Assembly (NCBI RefSeq): GCF_001562255.1
Contig: NZ_CP014301.1
Location: 4,433,501-4,497,500 of the forward strand
Source: Bosea sp. PAMC 26642
GTDB lineage: Bacteria > Pseudomonadota > Alphaproteobacteria > Rhizobiales > Beijerinckiaceae
Reading direction: 5' to 3'
Length of the DNA stretch: 64,000 nt
Shown here in pieces: positions 47,273 through 54,523 of the stretch (position 1 is its first letter; each line of letters begins with the position of its first letter). The notes below the pieces were generated by a model. The model did not search any database and was not told where the DNA came from. It saw only the letters and a program-made list of their open reading frames with translations. A program made the translations under genes and the position numbers.

Positions 47273-47347
47273 TCACCAGCCGAGGAAGTAGATCACCAGC
47301 AGGACGGGAAAGGGCACGATCATGATCAGTGGCGCGATCCAGCGCAT
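47273..47347 (-). CDS. 24-residue single-helix membrane peptide
   Basis: A small gene reading MRWIAPLIMIVPFPVLLVIY plus FLGW and a stop. It is almost entirely hydrophobic and forms one membrane helix. Its start follows GAGGAG, which lies at the end of the DUF1328 gene 3 bp upstream, so the pair is very likely co-translated. An EcfG-like promoter precedes DUF1328, so the peptide is probably stress-induced. No family is known to me. The good ribosome site and tight spacing support it being real. Confidence 0.6.
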   Translation of the reverse strand: MRWIAPLIMIVPFPVLLVIYFLGW

Positions 47348-47350
47348 GGG

Positions 47351-47569
47351 TTACTCCTCACGCTCTGCCCGGGGAGCCGTCGACCCATACGCAAGCCGAT
47401 CTCTGGCCCGTCTACGCAGCTTCGCCAGCAGCCACGTGATCGCGGCGGCCGCCACGGCGGCGACGAAGATCAGTTTCGCGATCGAGACGGCCAGCCCCGG
47501 CACCCCGCCGAAGGCCAATGTTGCCGATACGAGCGCGACGATCAGGAAAGCCGTGGCCCAGGCGGTCAT
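47351..47569 (-). CDS. DUF1328 small membrane protein
   Basis: A 72-aa protein with two hydrophobic segments: AWATAFLIVALVSATLAFGG, then VSIAKLIFVAAVAAAAITWL. This is the DUF1328 (YtjA-like) pattern with its FGG turn. A basic cytoplasmic tail follows (AKLRRRARDRLAYG). These proteins are common stress-regulated membrane components of unknown function. The upstream near-consensus EcfG promoter, 40 bp before the start, fits. Confidence 0.82.
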   Translation of the reverse strand: MTAWATAFLIVALVSATLAFGGVPGLAVSIAKLIFVAAVAAAAITWLLAKLRRRARDRLAYGSTAPRAEREE

Positions 47570-47609
47570 AGCTTGGCTCGATTCGGGTTTGTAGATGTCG
47601 TCTCAATTG

Positions 47610-47634
47610 AACCGCCTCAACCCTGCGATGTTCC
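47610..47634 (-). promoter_or_regulatory. near-consensus EcfG promoter of the DUF1328 gene
   Basis: On the minus strand GGAAC (47630-47634), 16 bases, GGTT (47610-47613). One mismatch from CGTT in the -10 element. Confidence 0.65.
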
Positions 47635-47668
47635 TGCAACCGTGACGACTCATTGCGAGCATGAGTCC

Positions 47669-47693
47669 GGAACAACTCTGCCCTGCCTGCGTT
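47669..47693 (+). promoter_or_regulatory. EcfG-type promoter of the small membrane protein / extensin operon
   Basis: GGAAC (47669-47673), 16 bases, CGTT (47690-47693), about 68 bp before the first start. A perfect match. Confidence 0.82.
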
Positions 47694-47760
47694 GCGCGAC
47701 AAGGTTAACAAATCGTATTCCGCGTACAGCTTTTCACGCGGAGCAAGCGGGAGACGGCCG

Positions 47761-47925
47761 ATGGCGATGATGTTTCTTGCTGCCCTGATGGCGGCTGCGG
47801 CGATTGCGTCGGCCTTGTTCGGGGGCCTGGTGAGCGCCGGTCCACTCGTTGCAGACATGATGGCTGTGGCGCTTGCCATCGCGACGGGCGTCGCCGTCGC
47901 TGGCGCGTCAGCTCTCGACAGTTGA
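47761..47925 (+). CDS. 54-residue membrane protein
   Basis: Begins MAMMFLAALMAAAAIASALF and has a second hydrophobic stretch (MMAVALAIATGVAVAGA), so two short membrane helices. A ribosome site (AGCGGGAGACG) precedes the ATG. Its stop overlaps the TTG start of the extensin-family gene, coupling the two. A perfect EcfG promoter lies upstream. I know no family; low-complexity alanine content limits any homology call. Confidence 0.6.
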   Translation: MAMMFLAALMAAAAIASALFGGLVSAGPLVADMMAVALAIATGVAVAGASALDS

Positions 47926-48788
47926 CATGCGAGCCTCTGGCTAGATTGGCTCTTTTCCGCTTGGTCGCTGTCCTTATTGTCTGGCTGATGGTCCTGGGTG
48001 CAGGCTTGCTGAGTCCTGCTCCGCAGGCCCTTGCTCAAGCTGCCGGTCGCAGCAGTGCCGGAACCTTGCCGCCACCCCGCCCTCCCGATATCGGGCCGAA
48101 GGTCGATCCCGCGCCGCCGGCACCACCGAAGGCGTCGCCCCCGGCCGCCAACAGCCAGCCTCCGGCCGTCGAGGCGAAGCAACCCGCGGGCGATCCGGCG
48201 CAACCTGGCGAATCGGCCTGCCTGCGCACCTTGCGTGCCGTTCATGGCGACCGCGTCAAGGTTTCGACCGCGAGGATGCCGGCCGACCCGGGATGTGCCG
48301 TCGTCGATCCTGTCGTCGTTACGGCGCTGGCATTGCGCAAGGAGGCGGGCGCGGGCGAGGTCGCGTTCGAGCCGCCGGTCACGATCGGCTGCGCCATGGC
48401 GCTACGCGTCTCCGAGTGGCTGGATACCAGCGTCCAGCCGCTGGCCCAAGGCCATTTCGAACGTGATATAGCCGCGTTGCGCGTCGGCGGCGGGCACGAG
48501 TGCCGTCGCAGGAACCGGGGCACGGCCGGGCCGCTGAGCGAGCATTCGACGGGACAGGCCCTGGATATCTTTGCCTTCCAGCTCGGCAAGACCAAGCAGG
48601 AAACCGTCACCGTCGTGGTCGAGAAGCCGGGAGGGCTTGTGCAGGACCGTTTCCTGACCGCAATCCGGCAATCGGCCTGCGGAGCCTTCAACACCAGCTT
48701 GGGGCCGGGTGCCGATGCCGCCCATGCCAACCACCTGCATGTCGACATTCAGGAGCGCCGTTCGCGTGCGACACGCTTCTGTCAGTAG
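47922..48788 (+). CDS. extensin-family (LAS-type peptidase-like) exported protein
   Basis: A 288-aa protein started at TTG within the stop of the preceding gene. A hydrophobic N-terminal signal or anchor (LVAVLIVWLMVLGAGLLS) is followed by a Pro/Ala-rich spacer of about 55 residues. The C-terminal extensin domain contains EHSTGQALDIFAF and HANHLHVDI. These histidine/aspartate boxes match metal ligands of D-Ala-D-Ala metallopeptidases. A role in peptidoglycan maintenance under stress is inferred from the domain and promoter. The family name refers only to resemblance with plant extensins. Confidence 0.8.
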   Translation: MTCEPLARLALFRLVAVLIVWLMVLGAGLLSPAPQALAQAAGRSSAGTLPPPRPPDIGPKVDPAPPAPPKASPPAANSQPPAVEAKQPAGDPAQPGESACLRTLRAVHGDRVKVSTARMPADPGCAVVDPVVVTALALRKEAGAGEVAFEPPVTIGCAMALRVSEWLDTSVQPLAQGHFERDIAALRVGGGHECRRRNRGTAGPLSEHSTGQALDIFAFQLGKTKQETVTVVVEKPGGLVQDRFLTAIRQSACGAFNTSLGPGADAAHANHLHVDIQERRSRATRFCQ

Positions 48789-48804
48789 CGTCGCGCGCCT
48801 TCGA

Positions 48805-49044
48805 TCAGGATGCGAGGCGCATCAGCAGGGGAAATGAGTCCGTTCCGGCCGAGAGCCAGCGTGAAGCGATGGAGCCGCAGCTTCTACGGGCGGACATCAG
48901 CGAAAGCGCGGTTTCGAGGTCGCAGCCGCCAGCGATCAACTGTTCCAGCTCCCAGAAGGGCGGCATCGACAGGGTTTCCCTCCGCTCACGCGCATCATGT
49001 GCCGGCTGTTCGCCGCATACATCGATGATCATCGTCTCACCCAT
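48805..49044 (-). CDS. unknown protein of 79 aa under EcfG control
   Basis: No family recognised. The polypeptide begins MGETMIIDVCGEQPAHDARE, or at the internal Met5, which has GGTGAGA before it. It is soluble and mixed in composition with a leucine-rich middle (PPFWELEQLIAGGCDLETAL). It converges on the extensin gene with 16 bp between stops. A perfect EcfG promoter on the minus strand lies 16 bp upstream of the first ATG, which would leave a very short leader. The second ATG therefore gives the more comfortable start. Confidence 0.55.
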   Translation of the reverse strand: MGETMIIDVCGEQPAHDARERRETLSMPPFWELEQLIAGGCDLETALSLMSARRSCGSIASRWLSAGTDSFPLLMRLAS

Positions 49045-49059
49045 TGGTGGCCGCGTTGA

Positions 49060-49084
49060 AACGCAATCTCCCGAACTTAGTTCC
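49060..49084 (-). promoter_or_regulatory. EcfG-type promoter of the 79-aa gene
   Basis: On the minus strand GGAAC (49080-49084), 16 bases, CGTT (49060-49063). It stands back to back with the promoter of DUF992. Confidence 0.8.
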
Positions 49085-49094
49085 GTGTTAAACA

Positions 49095-49119
49095 GGAACT
49101 GCGGAGCCTTTGCGGCGTT
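49095..49119 (+). promoter_or_regulatory. EcfG-type promoter of the DUF992 gene
   Basis: GGAAC (49095-49099), 16 bases, CGTT (49116-49119), 31 bp before the start codon. A perfect match. Confidence 0.82.
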
Positions 49120-49149
49120 TCCGAGGTTGATGTCATCAGGAGTATCACC

Positions 49150-49650
49150 ATGACCACCAGGCTTGCGGGCAGTCTCGCCGCTGCGACTCTCATCGCCGCG
49201 TCCTTCGGTTTTGCCTCGGCAGCGTCTGCTCAGACTGGCGCGCCTGCCGGGCGATTGAGCTGCAATGTCGGTGCGGGTATCGGGCTCGTGGTCACCTCGC
49301 AGCGGCCCATGGACTGCCGCTTCTCCCCGCGTCGCGGCCCTGCGCAGCGCTATGTCGGAGTCGTCCGTAATTTCGGCCTCGACCTCGGTACGATCCGCAG
49401 CAGCACCATGAGCTGGACCGTTTATGGCCCCTATGCGCGCGCGCCGCTCGGTATTCTCAACGGGCGGTATGGCGGAGCGACTGCGGGAGCATCGGCCGGC
49501 GTCGGCGGGTCTGGAAACCTGCTCATGGGCGGCAATAATAATGAAGTGACGCTCCAGCCGCTTTCGCTGCAGAGTTCGCGTGGCATCAATGTCGCGATTG
49601 GCGTGACCGGCTTCGAATTATCCCTGGCGCGCCCGCGCGGGCGGCGCTGA
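49150..49650 (+). CDS. DUF992 exported protein
   Basis: A 166-aa protein with a signal peptide (LIAASFGFASAASAQ), so periplasmic. The mature part shows the DUF992 hallmarks GRLSCNVGAGIGLVVTSQR and MDCRFSPRRGPAQRYVGVVR, with two cysteines that probably pair, then SSTMSWTVYGPY. The family is confined to Alphaproteobacteria and has no assigned function. The perfect EcfG promoter directly upstream makes it a stress-response member here. Confidence 0.85.
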   Translation: MTTRLAGSLAAATLIAASFGFASAASAQTGAPAGRLSCNVGAGIGLVVTSQRPMDCRFSPRRGPAQRYVGVVRNFGLDLGTIRSSTMSWTVYGPYARAPLGILNGRYGGATAGASAGVGGSGNLLMGGNNNEVTLQPLSLQSSRGINVAIGVTGFELSLARPRGRR

Positions 49651-49762
49651 ATTCGCAAAGGATGGCGAGGCGTAGGGCGCAGTTCCGCTACGCTTCGCTA
49701 ACCATGTCAGGGCGAATTCGGTCGAATTGGCCGACATCCCTGCATTGAACTGTGCCCCTCAA

Positions 49763-49787
49763 GGAACATCGTTACAATTATAACGTT
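49763..49787 (+). promoter_or_regulatory. EcfG-type promoter of the single-domain response regulator
   Basis: GGAAC (49763-49767), 16 bases, CGTT (49784-49787), 46 bp upstream of the ATG. A perfect match in an AT-rich spacer. The rest of the gap after DUF992 shows nothing. Confidence 0.82.
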
Positions 49788-49833
49788 TGCCATGGGTCAC
49801 TAGAAGTTCAACTTGGAAAGGGAGGCTGGATTC

Positions 49834-50193
49834 ATGTCTGATATCCGCATCCTGATCGTGGAAGATGATCCCTTCATCGCCATGGATATCGAGTACGCGG
49901 TCATGGAAAAGCTTGGTGGTCGCGCCGAACTCATCATCGTCGAATCGGTTGCAGAAGCGCGCAAGGCCGCCCAACTGAAGGTTTCCTGCGCGTTGCTCGA
50001 TATCGACGTTGTCGGTGGCAAGACCTTCGATATCGCCGCCAGCCTGCTGCACAAGGGTACGCCCTTTGCCTTCGTCTCCGGCTCGACGCCCGATGAGGTT
50101 CCGACCCCGTTGCGCGACGTACGTTTCGTGCGCAAGCCGTTTTCGACGAACGAGATCGTCAGCTTCGTGGCGAATGCCTTGGAAAATGCCTGA
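49834..50193 (+). CDS. single-domain response regulator
   Basis: A 119-aa CheY-like receiver without output domain. The acidic pair is in ILIVEDDPFIAMD, the phosphoacceptor is Asp56 in CALLDIDVVGG, and the lysine is in FVRKPF. The ATG follows GGAGG. Its EcfG promoter makes it a stress-induced phosphate acceptor, like the SdrG-type regulators that feed back on the general stress response. It converges on an HWE histidine kinase, a plausible partner. Confidence 0.88.
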   Translation: MSDIRILIVEDDPFIAMDIEYAVMEKLGGRAELIIVESVAEARKAAQLKVSCALLDIDVVGGKTFDIAASLLHKGTPFAFVSGSTPDEVPTPLRDVRFVRKPFSTNEIVSFVANALENA

Positions 50194-50214
50194 CAGTTGT
50201 CAGGTGAGGTCGGA

Positions 50215-51582
50215 TCAGGTCCGCTTGGGAAAAGTCAGGACCATTTTGCAACCCGGGCGTTCCGCGCCCGGGTTTTTCATGTCGGATGTCATCGTCGCCC
50301 GCATACTGCGCATCAGGCTCGCGATGACCGTTTGGCCGAGGCCCCTGGCCTCCGTACCCTTGGCGACGCCGACACCATCATCCTCGACGATGAGCGCCAG
50401 CACCGCTTGACCCTCATGGGTCTCTTCGGTGAAGCGCACGCTGATCGTGCCGGCCATGCCGTCGGGAAAGGCGTGTTTGATCGCGTTGGTAACCAGTTCG
50501 TTGACGATAACGACATAGGAAACCGCGTCACGCCCCGGCAGTCTGATCGAATCCATGACGAGATCGATCGTGATCGGCCGTCCCTCCGCAGCCTTACCGA
50601 TCTCGGCCAGCAGATCCTCCATATAGGGCCGGGCATCGATCTCGTCTGTCTCGATGTCGAGGCGCAGCCGGCGCTGCCCAGCCGCGATCGCCTGGATCCG
50701 TGACTGGGCCTGCCCGAGGGCGTTGCGGACGGTCGGTTCGCGGGTCTGTCGGCTCTGGACGTTTAGGAGTGCCGAAACCATGGCCAGGTTGTTGCCGACC
50801 CGGTGGTTGACGTCGCGCAGCAGAGCCTCGATCCGGAGGCGTTCATTCTCGAGCTGGGTGGTGCGTTCGCTGACCATGCGCTCCAATTGAGCGTTATTGA
50901 CTGCCAACTGCGCGGTCCGGCGTTGCCGTGTTCGCAACTGCAGCCAGGCTGTAAAGGCCAGGCCTGCCAGAGCGATGACAATCCCTATGCTTGCCAGGAG
51001 GCGCCGCTGCTCTTCCCGGCGGTTCAGCGCTACCAGCCGCACGTTCTCCGTCAGCTGAATCTGCTGCACGGTCGTGCGTAACGCCTCCATTGCCGATACG
51101 CCGAGACCTTCTCGAACGCGAGCCATCGCTTCGGCGAGCTGACCCGCACGAGCCAGCGCGACCGTGGCATCCAGCTCGGCGAATTTCAGGCGAATCTCGG
51201 TTCGGGCCTTGCTGATTCGATCCCTTTGCTGAGGATCGTCTTCGACAAGCTTGTCGAGGGCATCGAGCTCCGGCAGCGCCGCAGCGCGCCCGCTGGTGAA
51301 GGGAGCGAGGTAAGTGGTGTCGCCGGTCAGAAGATAGCCGCGCTGGCCTGTTTCGGCGTCACGGGCGTGGCCGAGAAAGCGTTCCGCCCCCTCACGCACC
51401 GCGATCGAATGCGAGACGCGATCGGCCGTGACCTTCGCCTGGGAATTGATCCAGGCCGCCAGAATGATCGCCACTCCGACGACGCTGATGGCGACGATAG
51501 TTGTGGTCGCGGATCTGACACGGGAACCGAGAGCCGGAATGGTGGGCAGCGCAAAGCGGCGGGGTCTCACCTGGGACGACAT
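50215..51582 (-). CDS. HWE/HisKA_2 histidine kinase with CHASE3 sensor
   Basis: 455 aa from the ATG at MSSQVRPRRF. A TTG ten codons upstream is possible; neither has a clear ribosome site. Two membrane helices (AISVVGVAIILAAWI and LASIGIVIALAGLAFTAWLQ) bracket a CHASE3-type sensor (ETGQRGYLLTGDTTYL). The phosphoacceptor box is VNHRVGNNLAMVSALL. The ATPase domain is intact, with VNELVTNAIKHAFP, EDDGVG and GLG, in contrast to the kinase beside ecfG. It is thus a good candidate for an active input kinase of the local stress network. Confidence 0.88.
   Translation of the reverse strand: MSSQVRPRRFALPTIPALGSRVRSATTTIVAISVVGVAIILAAWINSQAKVTADRVSHSIAVREGAERFLGHARDAETGQRGYLLTGDTTYLAPFTSGRAAALPELDALDKLVEDDPQQRDRISKARTEIRLKFAELDATVALARAGQLAEAMARVREGLGVSAMEALRTTVQQIQLTENVRLVALNRREEQRRLLASIGIVIALAGLAFTAWLQLRTRQRRTAQLAVNNAQLERMVSERTTQLENERLRIEALLRDVNHRVGNNLAMVSALLNVQSRQTREPTVRNALGQAQSRIQAIAAGQRRLRLDIETDEIDARPYMEDLLAEIGKAAEGRPITIDLVMDSIRLPGRDAVSYVVIVNELVTNAIKHAFPDGMAGTISVRFTEETHEGQAVLALIVEDDGVGVAKGTEARGLGQTVIASLMRSMRATMTSDMKNPGAERPGCKMVLTFPKRT
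50249..50277 (+). terminator. intrinsic terminator of the response regulator, embedded in the kinase gene
   Basis: AACCCGGGCG-ttc-CGCCCGGG with TTTTTC following, on the plus strand 56 bp after the regulator stop. The stem lies within the last 20 codons of the convergent kinase gene and encodes part of its C-terminus (NPGAERPGC). Confidence 0.8.
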
Positions 51583-51654
51583 GAATACCGTGATACAGGA
51601 CGAAATCGACAAACCCTATGTCAAAAGACAAGCAGCGCAAGGCCGGGGCCTGCG

Positions 51655-52083
51655 TCACGCATCGCCTTCGTCTTCACCGCCACCACCGCTGAAGAACTGC
51701 CTGCCGAGCACGGCGCCCAGCACGATCACTCCTCCAACCAGGACCGTCCGCCAACTCATCTTCGAACCAAGCAGCTTCGCCGCGACGGGCGCCGCCATCA
51801 GCGCCGTCGTCGCCATCGGTCGTGAAGGACGTTTGCGATTCTTGACGGAGATGGCGATGCCGAAACTGATCAGCCCAGCAACCAGCAGCCCGCCGGCAAT
51901 CCAAAGGCTGGCGGCGACAGCACCGTAGCGAAACAGCAGCACGCTGTGCAGCGCATTCAGGGCATACCCACCGGCACAAAGCACCAGCAATCCGGCAAAG
52001 CCGTAAAGTCCGTAGACGATCAGATTGCGCCTGACAGCGCCGGACACCTCCGACGCGATATAGGCTCCCAGCCCCCCGAACAT
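51655..52083 (-). CDS. holin-superfamily-like (PF07332-type) membrane protein
   Basis: A 142-aa protein with two strong membrane helices (NLIVYGLYGFAGLLVLCAGG, AASLWIAGGLLVAGLISFGI). A third segment precedes a glycine/acid tail (VLVGGVIVLGAVLGRQFF, then GGGGEDEGDA). The pattern fits the phage-holin-family/DUF1469 proteins that occur beside DUF883-like genes. It lies 3 bp after the DUF883-like gene and shares its EcfG promoter. Function is unproven; phage lysis is unlikely in this setting. Confidence 0.7.
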   Translation of the reverse strand: MFGGLGAYIASEVSGAVRRNLIVYGLYGFAGLLVLCAGGYALNALHSVLLFRYGAVAASLWIAGGLLVAGLISFGIAISVKNRKRPSRPMATTALMAAPVAAKLLGSKMSWRTVLVGGVIVLGAVLGRQFFSGGGGEDEGDA

Positions 52084-52086
52084 GAC

Positions 52087-52446
52087 CTATCGCGCCGACA
52101 GGAAGCCGACGAACAAGCCGACCGCGGCCGCAAGGCCAAGGGCCCGGAGCGGCCTGTCCTGAATCTCCTGAACGATCAGGCGTTGCAGGTCGGTCGCCTG
52201 TTCCTTTGCGACATCGACCATCTTGTCGGTATCGACCCCGACCGAACGCAGCGTGCTGGTCACGGTTGCGGCAAGCTCCTCGGCACTGCGCGTCAGGCTG
52301 GCTTCGATCTCTCCGGTTTCACGCTTGATGCGCCGTCCGGCCGTCTTGGCCTCGGCTGCGACGTCCGCCGCGCCATCGACGACGTCGTCCTTGATGCTCT
52401 TGGCGGCCGCGGTGGCCTCGCGTTTTGCGGATGTGGTGGTGGCCAT
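52087..52446 (-). CDS. DUF883/ElaB-like membrane-anchored helical protein
   Basis: A 119-aa protein: a long amphipathic, alanine- and charge-rich helix (KREATAAAKSIKDDVVDGAA, TGEIEASLTRSAEELAATV) and one C-terminal helix (RALGLAAAVGLFVGFLSAR). This is the layout of YqjD/ElaB proteins that sit in the inner membrane and bind ribosomes in stationary phase. It is preceded by a perfect EcfG promoter and followed by the holin-like gene, echoing the yqjD-yqjE arrangement of enterobacteria. Confidence 0.75.
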   Translation of the reverse strand: MATTTSAKREATAAAKSIKDDVVDGAADVAAEAKTAGRRIKRETGEIEASLTRSAEELAATVTSTLRSVGVDTDKMVDVAKEQATDLQRLIVQEIQDRPLRALGLAAAVGLFVGFLSAR

Positions 52447-52523
52447 GGCGGATGGTCCCCTGTTTCTCGGTGAATTGATGTCGGAAGATCAATGTGCGCC
52501 GGTAACGACGCATTTCCTCGGCA

Positions 52524-52548
52524 AACGCGCGCGGGCCGGTTGTGTTCC
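52524..52548 (-). promoter_or_regulatory. EcfG-type promoter of the DUF883-like operon
   Basis: On the minus strand GGAAC (52544-52548), 16 bases, CGTT (52524-52527), 78 bp before the start. The rest of the gap to the GH5 gene (up to 52793) holds no convincing gene. Confidence 0.8.
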
Positions 52549-52793
52549 CTTTTCGCCCGTCTCAGGCTGCCTTGAGCTGGGTCTGCTCGACCGTCTCGTG
52601 AGTCTTGCGATAGCGCGAGAATTCCTTCCGCGCCACCATGGCGATGAGCAGGATCGGAGTCGAGAGCACCCCCCTGATCGGCCCCCCAGAGCCGACAAAG
52701 GCGAGGAATGGCGAGACCGTCAGGCGGCGCCTAACGAAGATCGGGGTCAGGCGCGGCACGCCCCGAAGCCCGGCTCTGTGAGTGATGCCGGCG

Positions 52794-53984
52794 CTATTTG
52801 GCGCTGGTGCGAAGTCCGAGGCTCCCGATGAGTTCATCATCGAATTGCCGGTTCGGTGCCCCGGCCTTGAGGACGCCGAAATCGCCAAGATAATCCCAAA
52901 CCGCCCAGCCCCAGCCGTTCCTATCGAACTCCTCGCGCATGAATTTGTGCCAGCGCAGCCGGGCCTCGCGCGGGGCGAATTTGCGATAGACCCCAAACTC
53001 GCCGACCCAGATCGGCACGCCGCCATTGGCGTTCTGCCACGCCTTCAGCTGGCCGATCCGCTCCCTGAGCCACCCCTCGGTATACATCCCTCGACGGATC
53101 TGGTCGGTCAGAATTCCACGCGCCTCGCCTTGAGCTGCGGCATCCGTCGCGCTCTGCGCGGAACCGGGGGCGATCGGCCAGTCGAGGGCCTGGACCTGGG
53201 CGAAGGCGGTCCAGCCCCAGGCGGCCCCCTGATGCGTGAACAGATTAGGGTCGTAGATATGGACCGTGTAGATCAGGTTGGGCAGGTCGATCCGCTTGAA
53301 GTCCTTGTAGTCGTCCATCGAACTCCAGCTGCCCGGATTGACGATGATCGCATGCTCCGGCGCTGCCGCGCGGATCGCCCGCGCGGCCTCTTCCTGCAGC
53401 GCGGCCCATTTCGCACCCTTCATCGGGAAGGGCTCGTTCATCACCTCGAAAGCGAGGCGGTCCGGCTTGATGACCGACAGCTCTCTGGCCAGCAGCGCCC
53501 AGCCCTTTGCCAGCGCGCCGCTCGCGGGATTGCCGTCGATCCGTCCCTTCTCTTCATCGGTCGGATGGATGTCGAGCACGACCGCGAGCTGCCGATCGTT
53601 GAGGAGATTGATCTTGTCGATCAGGATCGATCTGAACTTCGCGCCGTCTTCGGTTTCGGCAAAGGCTCGACCCATGACGACCGGAAGTCTGACATGGGTG
53701 AAACCGGCAGACGCCAGCGCATCGACCTGAGCCGGAGTGATATACTTCTCCGCTGCATCATAGGAGAATTCGGAGAAGGTCTGAGCGAACCAATGCGCCA
53801 GATTGATTCCGCGCGACAGACGATCCTTGAAGCCTGTCGCCTGCGCCCCGGCATGGTTCGCGAATGTCAGGCTTGCGAGAATGACAAGAAGCGCAACAGC
53901 AATGCTGGCCAAATTAGGCGCCAGATCGCGAAATGCTTTCGACCTCCAGCGGCGCCCGGTTCGGAAAGCTGTCGTATCACTCAT
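52794..53984 (-). CDS. glycoside hydrolase family 5 (endoglucanase-like) protein
   Basis: A 396-aa enzyme with an N-terminal signal or anchor (LASIAVALLVILASLTFANH) and a GH5 barrel. The family start RGINLAHWF, the acid/base Glu in FEVMNEPFP, a histidine in YTVHIYDP and the nucleophile Glu in WVGEFGVY are all visible. It probably acts in the periplasm or outside. Placed at the edge of the exopolysaccharide cluster, it may trim or release the polymer, as glycanases in such clusters often do. Confidence 0.87.
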   Translation of the reverse strand: MSDTTAFRTGRRWRSKAFRDLAPNLASIAVALLVILASLTFANHAGAQATGFKDRLSRGINLAHWFAQTFSEFSYDAAEKYITPAQVDALASAGFTHVRLPVVMGRAFAETEDGAKFRSILIDKINLLNDRQLAVVLDIHPTDEEKGRIDGNPASGALAKGWALLARELSVIKPDRLAFEVMNEPFPMKGAKWAALQEEAARAIRAAAPEHAIIVNPGSWSSMDDYKDFKRIDLPNLIYTVHIYDPNLFTHQGAAWGWTAFAQVQALDWPIAPGSAQSATDAAAQGEARGILTDQIRRGMYTEGWLRERIGQLKAWQNANGGVPIWVGEFGVYRKFAPREARLRWHKFMREEFDRNGWGWAVWDYLGDFGVLKAGAPNRQFDDELIGSLGLRTSAK

Positions 53985-54520
53985 TGAACACCTTGGTTTG
54001 CGTGGGGTCGGTCACGTGCGGTTGCAATGCTCAGCCTCGCACAGATTCACGCCCTGCGCTCGGTTTTTGCGGCGAACTCCGCCAGCCGGCCGGATTGGTT
54101 CATCCCGGTTCGCCCGCGAAAATCGAGGCTCCTGCCGCATCTAACGTTCGTCATCGGCGGCCGGAACCGCAACGGTGCGGCAGCGCCAAACGCCGCGTTC
54201 GCCGACGCTGTTGTGGTCACGGCTCGCATGAAAACTGGTCGCGCTCTGATGACAACTGGGCGATTCAAGCTGCGATATATGCGATTGGCAAGCTCGTTGC
54301 ACGGCGGATTTCCGCTACGCCAACTTCGTTTCTGAGCTATCTCTCGCTCATCAGATTCGTCATGCCCGATCACCACCAGACAGGGTTGCCTATCATCCTC
54401 GGAGCGGGCACTCGACAGTGATCTCGAAGAGCCCACCGACCGTTAAGAGTCCGCGGTTCATATTCAGGTCATCCAAGTGGTGGTTGAAACGCCGCGACTA
54501 CCCGCTCTCCGACTGGAAAA
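53985..54520. other. intergenic region between GH5 and flippase genes
   Basis: No gene with convincing codon pattern or ribosome site. The final 100 bases carry an open stretch in another frame (from GTG 54418, containing SSKWWLKRRDYPLSDW). It could be the original N-terminus of the flippase if a single-base shift had occurred near 54530. I see no recognisable promoter. Confidence 0.35.
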
Positions 54521-54523
54521 TTG

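Noticed and set aside
52562..52664. Small gene ending in STPILLIAMVARKEFSRY plus a polar tail
   Set aside because: The only start is GTG directly abutting a G-run with no spacing, and no promoter or neighbour supports it.
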